A stretch of 64,000 bases of DNA from JARRLC01 sp050290865 (GCA_050290865.1 JBNKIW010000009.1:50284-114283), one strand, 5' to 3'; numbered from the stretch's first letter, positions 27,091 to 36,008 are shown. Numbers and translations are program-made. The notes: a model not told the origin generated them from the sequence alone.

Positions 27091-28128
27091 CTATAGCGCG
27101 AAATGATCGTAACCGGTCCGTGCAAGTGCCCGTGGGCGGCCCTGCGCATCCAGCACCGTCAGCCTGCCCGTTCCTTCCCCGAACACACCGATTCGCGTCA
27201 CGGCCACGCTCGCGGCACGCGCGCCCGTCTCGAAAGCCTCCTCCTCGCCCGCTCGGACCGCAGCGAGGATTTCATAATCGTCGCCACCGGTGACGAGGGA
27301 ATCCAGGATGCCCGGATCTGCGTTCCAGACAGCGCGTGCGGCTGCTGAAAGCGGTATTCGGGTCATCTCGAATTCAGCATCGGCCATCGAAGCCGCGCAC
27401 ATGCGGCCGCAGTCGATGACCAGGCCGTCCGAGATGTCCATCGCCGCCGAGGCATGGGCGCGGAGCGCATCCCGCAGTGCCAGACGCGGTGAAGGGCGGA
27501 GATAGCGGGCGATGAGCGCTGCACGCTCCTCCGCGCCGAGGGGCCAGCCCGCCGCTCCGGCCGTATCGCCACGCAGTGCCAGGCCAAGGGCCGCGTCCCC
27601 GACGGTGCCGCTGACATAGAGGCTGTCTCCTGTCCGCGCGCCGCCGCGCCGCACCATGCCGCCCTTTGGCACCGAGCCGAACGCGGTCACCGCAATCATC
27701 AGCGGCCCTGCCGGGGAGACGGTCGTGTCGCCACCGGACAGAACGATGCCGAATGCCTCCTGGCCGGCGCGCAGCCCCTCGGCGAAGCCGCGCAGCCAAT
27801 CCTCCGCCGTCCCGCGCGGCAGCGCCAGCGCCAGACTGTAGGCGAGCGGCACCGCTGCCTTGGCGGCCAGATCGGACACATTGACGGCCAGCGCCTTGAA
27901 GGCGATATCCGCCGGAGTGTCATCGGCAAAGAAGTGCACACCGGCGATCAGCGCATCCGTGGTGATCACGAGGTCGGAGCCTTCGGGCGGCGTCAGGCAC
28001 GCGGCATCGTCCTTCAGATCGAATGCGCCGGACATCCCCCGGGCAAGCGGGCGGAACCAGCGGGCGATGACGGCATCTTCGCCACCGTCCCCCCGACCGT
28101 TCTCCCGCTCGTCGCCGCTGTCACGCAT
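27091..28128 (-). CDS. thiL: Thiamine-monophosphate kinase
   Basis: ThiL phosphorylates thiamine monophosphate to the active diphosphate with ATP. The 345-residue protein shows the PurM/ThiL-fold blocks: DDAACLTPPEGSDLVITTDA, AGVHFFADDTPADIAFKALA, NVSDLAAKAAVPLAYSL, VLSGGDTTVSPAGPL and AAMDISDGLVIDCGRM, with GGDDYEIL near the C-terminus. Length is normal. It overlaps nusB by 8 bases, the common alphaproteobacterial nusB-thiL pairing, and is the last gene of the minus-strand riboflavin series. Confidence 0.94.
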   Translation of the reverse strand: MRDSGDERENGRGDGGEDAVIARWFRPLARGMSGAFDLKDDAACLTPPEGSDLVITTDALIAGVHFFADDTPADIAFKALAVNVSDLAAKAAVPLAYSLALALPRGTAEDWLRGFAEGLRAGQEAFGIVLSGGDTTVSPAGPLMIAVTAFGSVPKGGMVRRGGARTGDSLYVSGTVGDAALGLALRGDTAGAAGWPLGAEERAALIARYLRPSPRLALRDALRAHASAAMDISDGLVIDCGRMCAASMADAEFEMTRIPLSAAARAVWNADPGILDSLVTGGDDYEILAAVRAGEEEAFETGARAASVAVTRIGVFGEGTGRLTVLDAQGRPRALARTGYDHFAL

Positions 28129-28621
28129 GCATCCGCACCTCGCCGGGCCGGACCTCGCGCGCGATGGCGTCGAGAATGCCGTTCACGACGCCCGGCTCGT
28201 CACCGCCGAAAAATGCGTGCGCCATCTCGACATATTCGTTGATGATCACTTTCGCGGGCACGTCGCGGCGCTCGTTCAGCTCGTAGGCCGCCGCGCGCAG
28301 AATTGCCCGCAGAATGCTGTCGATACGCGCCAGCCGCCAGCCCGACGCCAGATGCGAAGCGATGAGCGGATCGACGGCACGCTGCGCGCGCACGACGCCC
28401 AGCACGAGATCCTTGAAAAACGATTCGTCAGCGCTGTCGTAATGAGCACCATCCACGGCATGGCTGAAGCGGTGCTCCATGAACTGCGCGACCACCGCCG
28501 CCGCATCGTGCCGCGTGATGTCCATCTGGTAGAGCGCCTGAACAGCCGCGAGCCGGGCGGCACCGCGGGCATTGCCCCTGCTCTTAGCGGCCGAAGCCGG
28601 GCTACTCGGATCGGAGGTCAT
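28121..28621 (-). CDS. nusB: Transcription antitermination factor NusB
   Basis: NusB binds boxA RNA with S10 to protect rRNA transcripts from termination. The 166-residue protein has ARGAARLAAVQALYQMDIT at the N-terminus and IDSILRAILRAAAYELNERR followed by VPAKVIINEYVEMAHAFFGG at the C-terminus, all canonical. I start at ATG 28621 (MTSDPSSPAS); an in-frame start at 28669 would extend further into ribH. It overlaps the 3' end of ribH by 20 bases and the thiL start by 8. Confidence 0.93.
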   Translation of the reverse strand: MTSDPSSPASAAKSRGNARGAARLAAVQALYQMDITRHDAAAVVAQFMEHRFSHAVDGAHYDSADESFFKDLVLGVVRAQRAVDPLIASHLASGWRLARIDSILRAILRAAAYELNERRDVPAKVIINEYVEMAHAFFGGDEPGVVNGILDAIAREVRPGEVRMHA

Positions 28622-29078
28622 GGCAATCCATGAAAACGTCAATGAGCCTGAGACAAGCGCGCACTGCATCGCGCCCCTTGTTTCCTTCGGTCACGGCGGC
28701 CCGTTTCATGGCCTGTTCCCCATTCTCGACGGTGAGAATGCCGTTGCCGACGGGAATGCCGGTCTCGATGGCCAGGTCCATCAGCGCGCGTGCCGACTCT
28801 CCGGCTACGATATCATAATGCGAGGTCTCGCCGCGAATGACGCAGCCCAGGGCCACCGCGCCATGAAAGCGGCAGCGCGCTGCACCGAGTGGCGCCAGTT
28901 CGGCGTGGAGGGCGAACGCCAGCACCTGTGGGATTTCCAGCGCGCCGGGAACGGCGATGCGCTCGTAAGTGGCGCCGGCCTCTTCCAGTTCGGCGATGGC
29001 TCCTGCCGCCAGTTCGTCGGCGATGTGTTGATAGAAGCGCCCCTCGATCAGGAGCACATGCGGGCGAATGTCGGGCAT
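28602..29078 (-). CDS. ribH: 6,7-dimethyl-8-ribityllumazine synthase
   Basis: RibH condenses the ribityl-aminouracil with dihydroxybutanone phosphate in the penultimate riboflavin step. The 158-residue protein shows LLIEGRFYQHIADELAAGAI, VPGALEIPQVLAFAL, VALGCVIRGETSHYDIVAGE (with the catalytic-region His) and GIPVGNGILTVENGEQA. The frame extends to 29102, but ATG 29078 (MPDIRPHVLLIEGRF) fits the family start. It overlaps nusB at its 3' end. A 211-base gap separates it from ribB, so it may have its own promoter. Confidence 0.93.
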   Translation of the reverse strand: MPDIRPHVLLIEGRFYQHIADELAAGAIAELEEAGATYERIAVPGALEIPQVLAFALHAELAPLGAARCRFHGAVALGCVIRGETSHYDIVAGESARALMDLAIETGIPVGNGILTVENGEQAMKRAAVTEGNKGRDAVRACLRLIDVFMDCHDLRSE

Positions 29079-29289
29079 GGGTTTTCTAAAGCCTCGTGTC
29101 ATGCAATTTGCGATGGACGTGACCTTGCCGCGTCGTCACCAGGTGAAGCCCCGGTGACCCGGGTCAGCGCCTGCGGCCATTCCCCGGCCGCCCTGGCTGG
29201 CCGGATCGGCACCCGGCCATGACATGGTAAGGGCTTGAAATGCGTCAGAACGAATCAGTTCCAGACACGCAGCCGCCGGGGCGGCGCGG

Positions 29290-30489
29290 TCATTTGATCG
29301 GGCGGCTGCCCGTCACCTTCAGGCCGTAGCCCTCCAGGCCGACGATTTTCGGCAGCGGCGAATTCGTGAGCAGCACCATTTCGCTTACGCCGAGATGCAG
29401 CAATATCTGCGCACCCACACCGTAATCGACAAGGCGGTTGTCGTGCTCGCCAGCGTCTTCCTCGCCTCTCAGCCGGGCCGAGACCGCCATGCGGCAGGAT
29501 TCGCGGATGAGGACGAAAACGCCGCGCTCTTCCTTGCTGAGGGCACGCAGTGCGCGGTCCACCAGAGAGCGGCGGCCGCCGCCGCGGTCGAAACCGACCA
29601 CATCTTCGAGCACGTTCAGCGCGTGCATGCGTACCGGCACAGGCCCATGGCCGCGCACGTCGCCTTTCACCAATGCGATATGCTCCTGCCCGTCGGCGGT
29701 GTTCTGATAGACTTTCAGGTCGAAGGCCGCGCCGTGCAGGTCTTCGATGCGCTCCTCCTTGACGACGCAGACGAGGCTGTCGTGGCGGCGGCGATAGGCG
29801 ATGAGGTCGGCGATGGTGCCGATCTTCAGGCCGTGGAGCTGGGCGAACGGCAGAAGGTCGGGCATCCGCGCCATCGTGCCATCGTCGTTCATGATCTCGC
29901 AGATCACGCCAGCCGGATACAGCCCCGCCAGCCGCGCGATATCGACCGCCGTCTCGGTGTGCCCTGCGCGAACGAGCACGCCGCCGTCACGCGCCACCAG
30001 CGGAAAGACATGGCCGGGCGAGACGATGTCGCGGTGGCCTATCGCCGGGTCGATGGCCGTGGCGATGGTCTGCGCGCGGTCATGCGCGGAAATGCCGGTG
30101 GTGATGCCCTCGCGCGCCTCGATGGACACGGTGAAGGCGGTCGAATGCCGGGCCTCGTTGGAGCGCGCCATCAGCTCCAGTTGGAGCTCGCTCGCGCGTT
30201 GGCGGGTGAGCGCGAGGCAGATCAGGCCGCGGCCGTATTTCGCCATGAAATTGATGGCCTCCGGCGTCGCCATCTGCGCCGGGATGACGAGATCGCCTTC
30301 GTTCTCGCGATCCTCGGCATCGACCAGGATGAACATCCGGCCCTGGCGGGCGTCCTCCAGAATCTCCTCGATAGAGGAGAGCTGGCTCGCCTCCGCAGCC
30401 GATAGCTGATTGAACTGCCGCGGTCTTTCAGCGATGCTCACCTGTCGCGCCTCCCCTTTCTTCGCCGCCGTCGCCCCTCGCCGTGCCAT
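29290..30489 (-). CDS. ribB: 3,4-dihydroxy-2-butanone 4-phosphate synthase with degenerate RibA domain
   Basis: The N-terminal ~220 residues are RibB, which makes dihydroxybutanone phosphate from ribulose 5-phosphate: MFILVDAEDRENEGDLVIPA, HSTAFTVSIEAREGITTGIS and FPLVARDGGVLVRAGHTETA. The C-terminal ~170 residues resemble GTP cyclohydrolase II. However, the zinc-binding cysteine cluster and substrate segment are gone; the equivalent region reads PVPVRMHALNVLEDVVGFDR. This half is probably not a cyclohydrolase, a pattern common in alphaproteobacteria, so a separate RibA must exist elsewhere. ATG 30489 lies 10 bases after the ribE stop. Confidence 0.9.
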   Translation of the reverse strand: MARRGATAAKKGEARQVSIAERPRQFNQLSAAEASQLSSIEEILEDARQGRMFILVDAEDRENEGDLVIPAQMATPEAINFMAKYGRGLICLALTRQRASELQLELMARSNEARHSTAFTVSIEAREGITTGISAHDRAQTIATAIDPAIGHRDIVSPGHVFPLVARDGGVLVRAGHTETAVDIARLAGLYPAGVICEIMNDDGTMARMPDLLPFAQLHGLKIGTIADLIAYRRRHDSLVCVVKEERIEDLHGAAFDLKVYQNTADGQEHIALVKGDVRGHGPVPVRMHALNVLEDVVGFDRGGGRRSLVDRALRALSKEERGVFVLIRESCRMAVSARLRGEEDAGEHDNRLVDYGVGAQILLHLGVSEMVLLTNSPLPKIVGLEGYGLKVTGSRPIK

Positions 30490-30499
30490 GGCACACACC

Positions 30500-31111
30500 C
30501 TACCGTTCGCTGGCGGCAGTATCACCGGCCACCAGTCTTGCAACATAACGGGCGATCAGGTCTACCTCCATATTGACCGGCTGGCCTGCGGTCAATTGCC
30601 CCCAGGACGTCACTTCCAGCGTGTGCGGAATGATATTCACGCTGAAGCGGTTGCCTTCGACAGTGTTGACCGTGAGCGAGGTTCCGGCAAGCGCCACGGA
30701 GCCTTTGGGCGCCACATATTTCGCCAGCGGTTCCGGGCAGGCGATCTCGAAGCGCATGGAATTGCCGTCGGGCGTGACGGCCGCGATTTCCGCCACGCCG
30801 TCCACATGGCCGGTGACCAGATGTCCGCCCATCTCGTCGCCGAGCTTCAGCGAGCGTTCCAGATTGACACGGGTGCCCTCCCGCCAGCGGCCGAGCATCG
30901 TCCGCGCCAGCGTCTCATTGGAGGCCTCGATGTCGAAAACAGTTTGTCCGTCGCTGTCCCGCTCGACACGGGTAACCGTCAGGCAGCAACCGTCGCAGGC
31001 GATCGACGCGCCGATGTCGATAGACGCCGGATCGAATTGGCAGGCGATACGGAACTTGCCCTGGTCCGCCCCCCTGATGGTGCCGAGATCGGTGATGATA
31101 CCCGTGAACAT
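30500..31111 (-). CDS. ribE: Riboflavin synthase alpha subunit
   Basis: RibE dismutates two lumazines to riboflavin. The 203 residues comprise two similar beta-barrel halves: MFTGIITDLGTIRGADQG with IGASIACDGCCLTVTRVE, and HLVTGHVDGVAEIAAVTPDG with APKGSVALAGTSLTVNTVEG. The start at 31111 is fixed by the invariant MFTGI; the open frame continues to 31210 over the end of ribD. It lies 26 bases downstream of ribD and just before ribB. Confidence 0.95.
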   Translation of the reverse strand: MFTGIITDLGTIRGADQGKFRIACQFDPASIDIGASIACDGCCLTVTRVERDSDGQTVFDIEASNETLARTMLGRWREGTRVNLERSLKLGDEMGGHLVTGHVDGVAEIAAVTPDGNSMRFEIACPEPLAKYVAPKGSVALAGTSLTVNTVEGNRFSVNIIPHTLEVTSWGQLTAGQPVNMEVDLIARYVARLVAGDTAASER

Positions 31112-31137
31112 CGGATGGTTCCGCCTTCTCTTTTCTC

Positions 31138-32313
31138 TCATGCCCGCGGCGTTGATATTTGCCAGAACGTTTTCCGGCGATAGGAAATCATGCAGTCGTC
31201 GCCGATACATTGATGTCTGGCAAGGTTGTATCGCTCATCCTGTGCGAATTCCGCAAGCCCCGCCAGCGGTTTGATCGCCGGCTTGGTCAATTTTGCCGCA
31301 GCCTGAAAAAATATCGCTTCGTCCACCAGCCCTGCCGCGAAGAAGCTGGCGGCCATCGCGGGGCCGCCTTCGACCAGAAGGCGGGTGATGCCCCGGTCCG
31401 CCAGCGCCTTGAGTACGGCGGGCAGAGACAGCTGCCCGGGCGCCTCGCGCTCGACGACGATGCATTCCACGCCCGCGGCGCGAAGCTGCGCCATGTTTTC
31501 CTCGGGCGCGTCGGGCGCGCAGACGACCCACACGGGCGCCTTGGCCAGCGTTGTGAGCATTTTCGCGCCAGGGGGAAGCTGCGCATCGCTGATGAGTGCG
31601 ACGCGCACCGGGGAGCGGTGGCCGAGCCCCGCCAGGCGGCAGGTGAGGTCCGGATTGTCGGCCAGCACGGTGCCGTGTCCGGCAAGGATGGCGTCCGCCT
31701 CCGCGCGCAGGAGATGGCCGCTCGCTCGCGCCGCCTCGCCGGTCACCCACACCGGCGCGCCGTCGCCCGCCGGGATCAGGCCGTTGGCATCGACCGCCTG
31801 TTTGATCTGCACGAAAGGCCGCCATTCCGTCACGCGCAGTTCGTGGCCAAGCGTCAGCCATCGCGCCTCGGGCTGGAGGACGCTTTCCACGACCTCCACG
31901 CCGGCGCTGCGCAGCTTGCCGAGCCCCGCGCCTTGCACCCGCGTATCGGCATCGACGACGCCATAAACCAGACGACTGATACCGGCGGCGATGGCGGTCT
32001 CGGCGCAGGGCGGCGTCTTGCCCCAGTGCGAGCACGGTTCCAGCGTGGCGTAGAGCGTGGCGCCCCGCGCGGCTTCACCGGCCTCGGCGAGGGCGATGGC
32101 TTCCGCGTGCGGGCGTCCGCCGGGCGCGGTCCAGGCGCAGGCGATAACCCGGCCGCTGACGGGATCGGCGACCACTGCCCCCACGGAGGGGTTCGGCCAG
32201 CATTGGCCCAGCCCCCGCTTGCCGAGGGCGATGGCGAGCGTCATGTTGGCGGTGTCGTGCGTCTGGGGACGGGGGCGCCAGGCTTCTCCGGCGCGCGAGC
32301 TAATTCCGCTCAT
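31138..32313 (-). CDS. ribD: Bifunctional riboflavin deaminase/reductase
   Basis: RibD performs deamination and then side-chain reduction of the pyrimidine intermediate. The N-terminal cytidine-deaminase-like domain has the zinc site PGGRPHAEAIAL and TLEPCSHWGKTPPCAETAI. The C-terminal DHFR-like reductase domain begins near RPFVQIKQAVDANG and contains ADAILAGHGTVLADNPDLTC and RLLVEGGPAMAASFF. Length is 391 residues from ATG 32313; an internal ATG at 32244 (MTLAIALGKRGLGQCWPNPS) is the point where homology begins and could also be used. It follows nrdR by 34 bases. Confidence 0.93.
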   Translation of the reverse strand: MSGISSRAGEAWRPRPQTHDTANMTLAIALGKRGLGQCWPNPSVGAVVADPVSGRVIACAWTAPGGRPHAEAIALAEAGEAARGATLYATLEPCSHWGKTPPCAETAIAAGISRLVYGVVDADTRVQGAGLGKLRSAGVEVVESVLQPEARWLTLGHELRVTEWRPFVQIKQAVDANGLIPAGDGAPVWVTGEAARASGHLLRAEADAILAGHGTVLADNPDLTCRLAGLGHRSPVRVALISDAQLPPGAKMLTTLAKAPVWVVCAPDAPEENMAQLRAAGVECIVVEREAPGQLSLPAVLKALADRGITRLLVEGGPAMAASFFAAGLVDEAIFFQAAAKLTKPAIKPLAGLAEFAQDERYNLARHQCIGDDCMISYRRKTFWQISTPRA

Positions 32314-32347
32314 CGGTGCAACGGCTCATAGGCGTGATCCCCTTGAC

Positions 32348-32815
32348 TTACCCGCTGTCTGCGCCGCCGCCGGCGATTTCGTCGAGAACCGTTTCGAAAT
32401 CGCGCGCCTCGCGGAAGTTCTTGTAAACCGAGGCGAACCGGACATAGGCGACAGGATCGAGTTTGCGAAGCGTCTCCATTACCAGTTCGCCGACGGCTTG
32501 CGAAGAGACTTCGTTCTCGCCCTGGCTCTCCAGTTTCCGGACGAGGTCGCTGATGAGGCGGTCCACATGCTCGGGATCGACCGGGCGTTTGCGCAGCGCA
32601 ATCTGCACGCCGCGGGCGAGCTTGTCGCGGTCGAAGGGGACGCGGCGGCCCGAGCGCTTGATCACCGTCAACTCACGCAATTGCACGCGCTCGAAGGTGG
32701 TGAAACGCTCACCGCAATCCGCGCAATAGCGGCGGCGCCGGATCGCGGTGTTATCCTCGGTGGGACGCGAATCCTTGACCTGCGTATCCGTCGCGCTGCA
32801 ATGGGGGCACCGCAT
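32348..32815 (-). CDS. nrdR: Transcriptional repressor NrdR
   Basis: NrdR senses ATP/dATP and represses ribonucleotide reductase genes. The 155-residue protein has the N-terminal zinc ribbon MRCPHCSATDTQVKDSRPTE with RRRYCADCGERFTTFER, followed by an ATP-cone domain (VIKRSGRRVPFDRDKLARGV). The C-terminus contains DPVAYVRFASVYKNFREARD. It sits between glyA and ribD, the common order in alphaproteobacteria. Confidence 0.96.
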   Translation of the reverse strand: MRCPHCSATDTQVKDSRPTEDNTAIRRRRYCADCGERFTTFERVQLRELTVIKRSGRRVPFDRDKLARGVQIALRKRPVDPEHVDRLISDLVRKLESQGENEVSSQAVGELVMETLRKLDPVAYVRFASVYKNFREARDFETVLDEIAGGGADSG

Positions 32816-32844
32816 GGCTGGCCTCTAATTGCTCTGACGCACGT

Positions 32845-34149
32845 TCAGTTATAGATCGGAAAGCGGTCGCAAAGCTCGATGGCCTCGCGTTTGATACGCT
32901 CCTCGACCTGGCCGTTACCCTCCTCGCCATTCGTCACCAGACCGTCGAGCACTTCGCCGATCATGCGCCCGATCTGGCGGAATTCCGTCTGGCCGAAGCC
33001 TCGTGAGGTTCCCGCGGGCGAGCCGAGCCGGATCCCCGAAGTGATGAATGGCTTCTGTTCGTCGAACGGCACCGCGTTCTTGTTGCAGGTGATGTAAGCG
33101 CGCCCCAAGGCTGCCTCGGCAGCCTTGCCGGTCAGGCCCTTGGGCCGCAGATCCGCCAGCAATAGGTGTGTGTCGGTGCCGCCGGTCACGAGGCCGTAGC
33201 CCGCAGCCATAATAGACTCGCCCATTGCCCTGGCATTGGCAATCACATTCTGTGCGTATGTCTTGAATGCCGGGTGCAGCGCCTCGCCGAAGGCCACGGC
33301 CTTGGCGGCGATGATGTGCATGAGCGGGCCGCCCTGCAGGCCGGGAAAGATCGCGGAGTTGATGCGCTTGGCGATGTCCCCGTCATTCGTCAGGATGAGG
33401 CCGCCGCGCGGGCCGCGCAGGGTCTTATGGGTGGTGGTCGTCACCACATGGGCGTGGGGCAGTGGGCTCGGATGCGCGCCCGCGGCGACAAGGCCCGCGA
33501 AATGGGCCATGTCCACCATGAGGATCGCGCCCACGCCGTCGGCGAGCGCGCGGAAGCGGGCAAAGTCGATGGTGCGGGGATAGGCGGACCCACCCGCAAC
33601 GATGATCCGCGGCTTGTGCTCGCGGGCGAGGCGGGCGACTTCATCATAGTCGATGAGTGCGTCTTCAGGCCGCACGCCGTATTGGACGGCGTTGAACCAC
33701 TTGCCGGACATATTCGGCGCCGCGCCATGCGTCAGATGGCCGCCTGCGGCAAGGCTCATGCCGAGAATGGTGTCGCCGGGTGAAGCCAGCGCCAGGAAAA
33801 CGCCCTGATTGGCCTGCGAGCCGGAATGCGGCTGCACATTGGCGAAGGCGCAGCCGAACAGGCGCTTGGCGCGTTCGATGGCGATGTTTTCGGCCACGTC
33901 CACATACTGGCAGCCGCCGTAATAGCGCTTGCCGGGATAGCCTTCGGCATATTTGTTGGTGAGCACCGAGCCCGCCGCCTCCAGCACGGCGCGCGAGACG
34001 ATGTTCTCCGACGCGATCAGCTCGATCTCATGCTGCTGGCGCCCCAGCTCGTCTTTGACGGCGGCGAAGACTTCGGGATCGCTGTCAGCCAGAGAGGCGG
34101 AAAAAAACGGGTTCTCTGGCTTCTCGGCCAGGGCTTTGTTTGCCGGCAT
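32845..34149 (-). CDS. glyA: Serine hydroxymethyltransferase
   Basis: GlyA interconverts serine and glycine with methylene-tetrahydrofolate. In serine-cycle methylotrophs it is the C1 assimilation step, and in all cells a source of C1 units. The 434-residue PLP enzyme shows HEIELIASENIVSRAVLEAA, NKYAEGYPGKRYYGGCQYVD, the PLP-Lys in VVTTTTHKTLRGPRGGLIL, and GTDTHLLLADLRPKG. Only one copy is in view, so it may serve general or assimilatory metabolism. It leads the glyA-nrdR-rib series and has a long upstream region with a promoter-like element and a hairpin. Confidence 0.96.
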   Translation of the reverse strand: MPANKALAEKPENPFFSASLADSDPEVFAAVKDELGRQQHEIELIASENIVSRAVLEAAGSVLTNKYAEGYPGKRYYGGCQYVDVAENIAIERAKRLFGCAFANVQPHSGSQANQGVFLALASPGDTILGMSLAAGGHLTHGAAPNMSGKWFNAVQYGVRPEDALIDYDEVARLAREHKPRIIVAGGSAYPRTIDFARFRALADGVGAILMVDMAHFAGLVAAGAHPSPLPHAHVVTTTTHKTLRGPRGGLILTNDGDIAKRINSAIFPGLQGGPLMHIIAAKAVAFGEALHPAFKTYAQNVIANARAMGESIMAAGYGLVTGGTDTHLLLADLRPKGLTGKAAEAALGRAYITCNKNAVPFDEQKPFITSGIRLGSPAGTSRGFGQTEFRQIGRMIGEVLDGLVTNGEEGNGQVEERIKREAIELCDRFPIYN

Positions 34150-34333
34150 AAAGTGTTCCGCAGATTGAGCCGGCGCTGCGTGTCTCGTGGATCAACCGGT
34201 CCGCGATCGCGCATCGCCAGGTTTGACGCTCGTTTCAGTTTCGCGGCCTGTCCCAGGCGCCGCAGATATCCCCGCCCGGGCGTGATCGCCACGAGAGGAA
34301 CCGCGGGCGGAACCGGATCGCCACATCCGCCAA

Positions 34334-34354
34334 GCGTGCCACCATGAGGCACGC
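34334..34354 (-). promoter_or_regulatory. Hairpin near the 5' end of the putative glyA leader
   Basis: GCGTGCC (34334-34340) pairs perfectly with GGCACGC (34348-34354) around a 7-base loop. It lies 14 bases downstream of the candidate -10 box, so it would form at the extreme 5' end of the mRNA, a position that usually protects transcripts from decay. No known riboswitch fold was recognised in the ~200-base leader. Confidence 0.4.
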
Positions 34355-34367
34355 GGCAGGACGCTCC

Positions 34368-34396
34368 TATATAAAAGGGAGTATTCGCTGACACAA
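34368..34396 (-). promoter_or_regulatory. Candidate sigma-70-type promoter for glyA
   Basis: Read on the minus strand, TTGTGT (34396-34391) and TATATA (34373-34368) are separated by exactly 17 bases. The -10 and -35 boxes are each imperfect, but spacing and orientation toward glyA are right. Transcription would start near 34360 and give a ~210-base untranslated leader. Confidence 0.38.
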
Positions 34397-34619
34397 GTAT
34401 ACACCGCCAGAGGGCGGCGTTTCCGGACAGGTACTGGATCTGGTGGAGTGAATCGGGGGCGCCTGGGCGCATCGGGAGGTTCGACACCGAGACACTGACC
34501 GGGACACTGCTTGTCACCGCGCGTCCGGGCGATGCTCATTCACCTGCCTTTGCCCGGGCATCCCCACAGGCAGGGGCAAGACAGGCGAAACTTCACGGCG
34601 GAACTCAAAATTTGACGTC

Positions 34620-35315
34620 TCAGGCAGCGGCGGACTGGTCCTTCGGATCGCGCAGGACATAGCCGCGGCCCCACACCGTTTCGATGTAATGGTCGCCGCC
34701 CGTGGCCTGAGCCAGCTTCTTCCGCAGCTTGCAGATGAAGACGTCGATGATCTTGAGTTCCGGTTCGTCGATCCCACCGTAAAGGTGGTTGAGGAACATC
34801 TCTTTCGTCAGCGTCGTGCCCTTGCGCAGCGAAAGGAGTTCCAGCATCTGATATTCCTTGCCGGTCAGATGCACGCGCTCGCCGCCCACCTCGACGGTCT
34901 TGGTATCGAGATTGACGACCAGATCGCCGGTCTGAATGACCGATTGCGCATGGCCCTTGGCACGGCGGACGATGGCGTGGATGCGTGCGACCAGTTCGTC
35001 TTTATGAAACGGCTTGGTCATGTAATCGTCGGCGCCGAAGCCGAGGCCGCGAACCTTGTCCTCGATGCCCGCCATGCCGGAGAGGATGAGGATGGGCGTT
35101 TTCACCTTACTGAGGCGCAGGGTACGCAACACCTGGTATCCGCTGATATCGGGAAGGTTCAAATCCAGCAGGATAATGTCGTAGTCATAGATTTTGCCGA
35201 GATCGACACCCTCTTCACCAAGGTCCGTCGTCGAGACGTTGAACCCCTCAGAGAGCAGCATCAGCTCGATGCTTTGGGCCGTTGCCCTGTCGTCTTCAAT
35301 AAGCAATACCCTCAT
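34620..35315 (-). CDS. ctrA: Cell-cycle master response regulator CtrA
   Basis: CtrA is the essential OmpR-type regulator that controls replication, division and flagellar genes in alphaproteobacteria. The 231 residues begin MRVLLIEDDRATAQSIELML and carry the phospho-acceptor Asp51 in YDYDIILLDLNLPD and the switch Lys in GADDYMTKPFHKDELVARI. The C-terminal winged helix has HLTGKEYQMLELLSLRKGTT and DVFICKLRKKLAQATGG, the nearly invariant CtrA DNA-binding sequence. The C-terminus ends in small residues (QSAAA), similar in character to the ClpXP-recognised AA end of Caulobacter CtrA. Its divergent neighbour is fliJ-like, the usual arrangement. Confidence 0.97.
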   Translation of the reverse strand: MRVLLIEDDRATAQSIELMLLSEGFNVSTTDLGEEGVDLGKIYDYDIILLDLNLPDISGYQVLRTLRLSKVKTPILILSGMAGIEDKVRGLGFGADDYMTKPFHKDELVARIHAIVRRAKGHAQSVIQTGDLVVNLDTKTVEVGGERVHLTGKEYQMLELLSLRKGTTLTKEMFLNHLYGGIDEPELKIIDVFICKLRKKLAQATGGDHYIETVWGRGYVLRDPKDQSAAA

Positions 35316-36008
35316 CCTAATTCCTCATGTTTCTTCGAGACCCGGGGAGCCTTCTGGCCTTGCATCGCGTGGGTGCGCGGACACGCGACCGGGCAAGGTT
35401 AATTCCACACCAAAAGTAAACGGCACAGGTTAACAAAGACTGAGCTACAGGACGTTAGGAGGGGCGTTAAGGCCCTTATGGAAAAACTTATACACGCTCC
35501 GCGCGCAGGGCGCCGAGAAGCACGCGACTCAGACTAATGTATGGTACACGCAGAACCATGACGGAACACGGGCGCCGCGGGGAGATATCAACGCTCGCGT
35601 TCGGCGCAGTCCCGGCACGTGCGCCAAAAGCCGCACGACACCCATCTCCCGGCCCACGCCATCAAGGCACGAACCCCGAGACCCGCCAGTTACCGCAGGG
35701 TGGGAATTTGTCCGCCGTACTGCTCCGAAAAGTCCCCCAAAAGGCAGCCAGCGCGTGGCGCCGAATCACTTGCTGACCAACCTAGCAGAATTTGTGGCGC
35801 ATCCATAGGTTGCGTGAGCCTTTCGGCGGAAATGCGGCAGCCATGTGGCAGCAACGCATCAACAACGCCCGTCGTAGTTTACCAGCGCTTAATGTCTGGG
35901 GGGCATCATGAGTGTGGGCCAAACCGCAGTGTCCGCTTCGGCGCGACGCTGCCACTAGAGAGGAGTCGCTCGCCGCCGGGTGCAACCGGCGGAGGGCTTG
36001 TGCACGCG
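35316..36008. other. Long ctrA/fliJ divergent control region
   Basis: Nearly 700 bases with no credible gene, separating ctrA (minus) from the fliJ-like gene (plus). The size fits the multi-promoter control region ctrA has in other alphaproteobacteria. GANTC (CcrM methylation) sites occur, for example at 35526 and 35763, and isolated TTAA half-sites lie at 35399, 35430 and 35467. None of the half-sites forms a full TTAA-N7-TTAA CtrA box. Promoters could not be placed confidently. Confidence 0.45.

Larger units (their letters stand above)
34150..34619. other. Gap upstream of glyA, downstream of ctrA
   Basis: A 470-base non-coding interval. The glyA-proximal ~220 bases form a potential long 5' leader with a strong hairpin, preceded by a promoter-like element (separate entries). 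The ctrA-proximal part contains nothing I could identify. A 36-codon minus-strand frame (MVARLADVAIRF...) inside the putative leader looks fortuitous. Confidence 0.4.

Noticed and set aside
29079..29289. FMN riboswitch upstream of ribH or the rib genes
   Set aside because: None of the conserved RFN sequence blocks could be recognised here or ahead of ribD and ribB.
35454..35470. GTTAG...GTTAA pair upstream of ctrA as a CtrA box
   Set aside because: Spacing is one base longer than TTAA-N7-TTAA and the first half-site is TTAG; other TTAA sites nearby also lack a partner.
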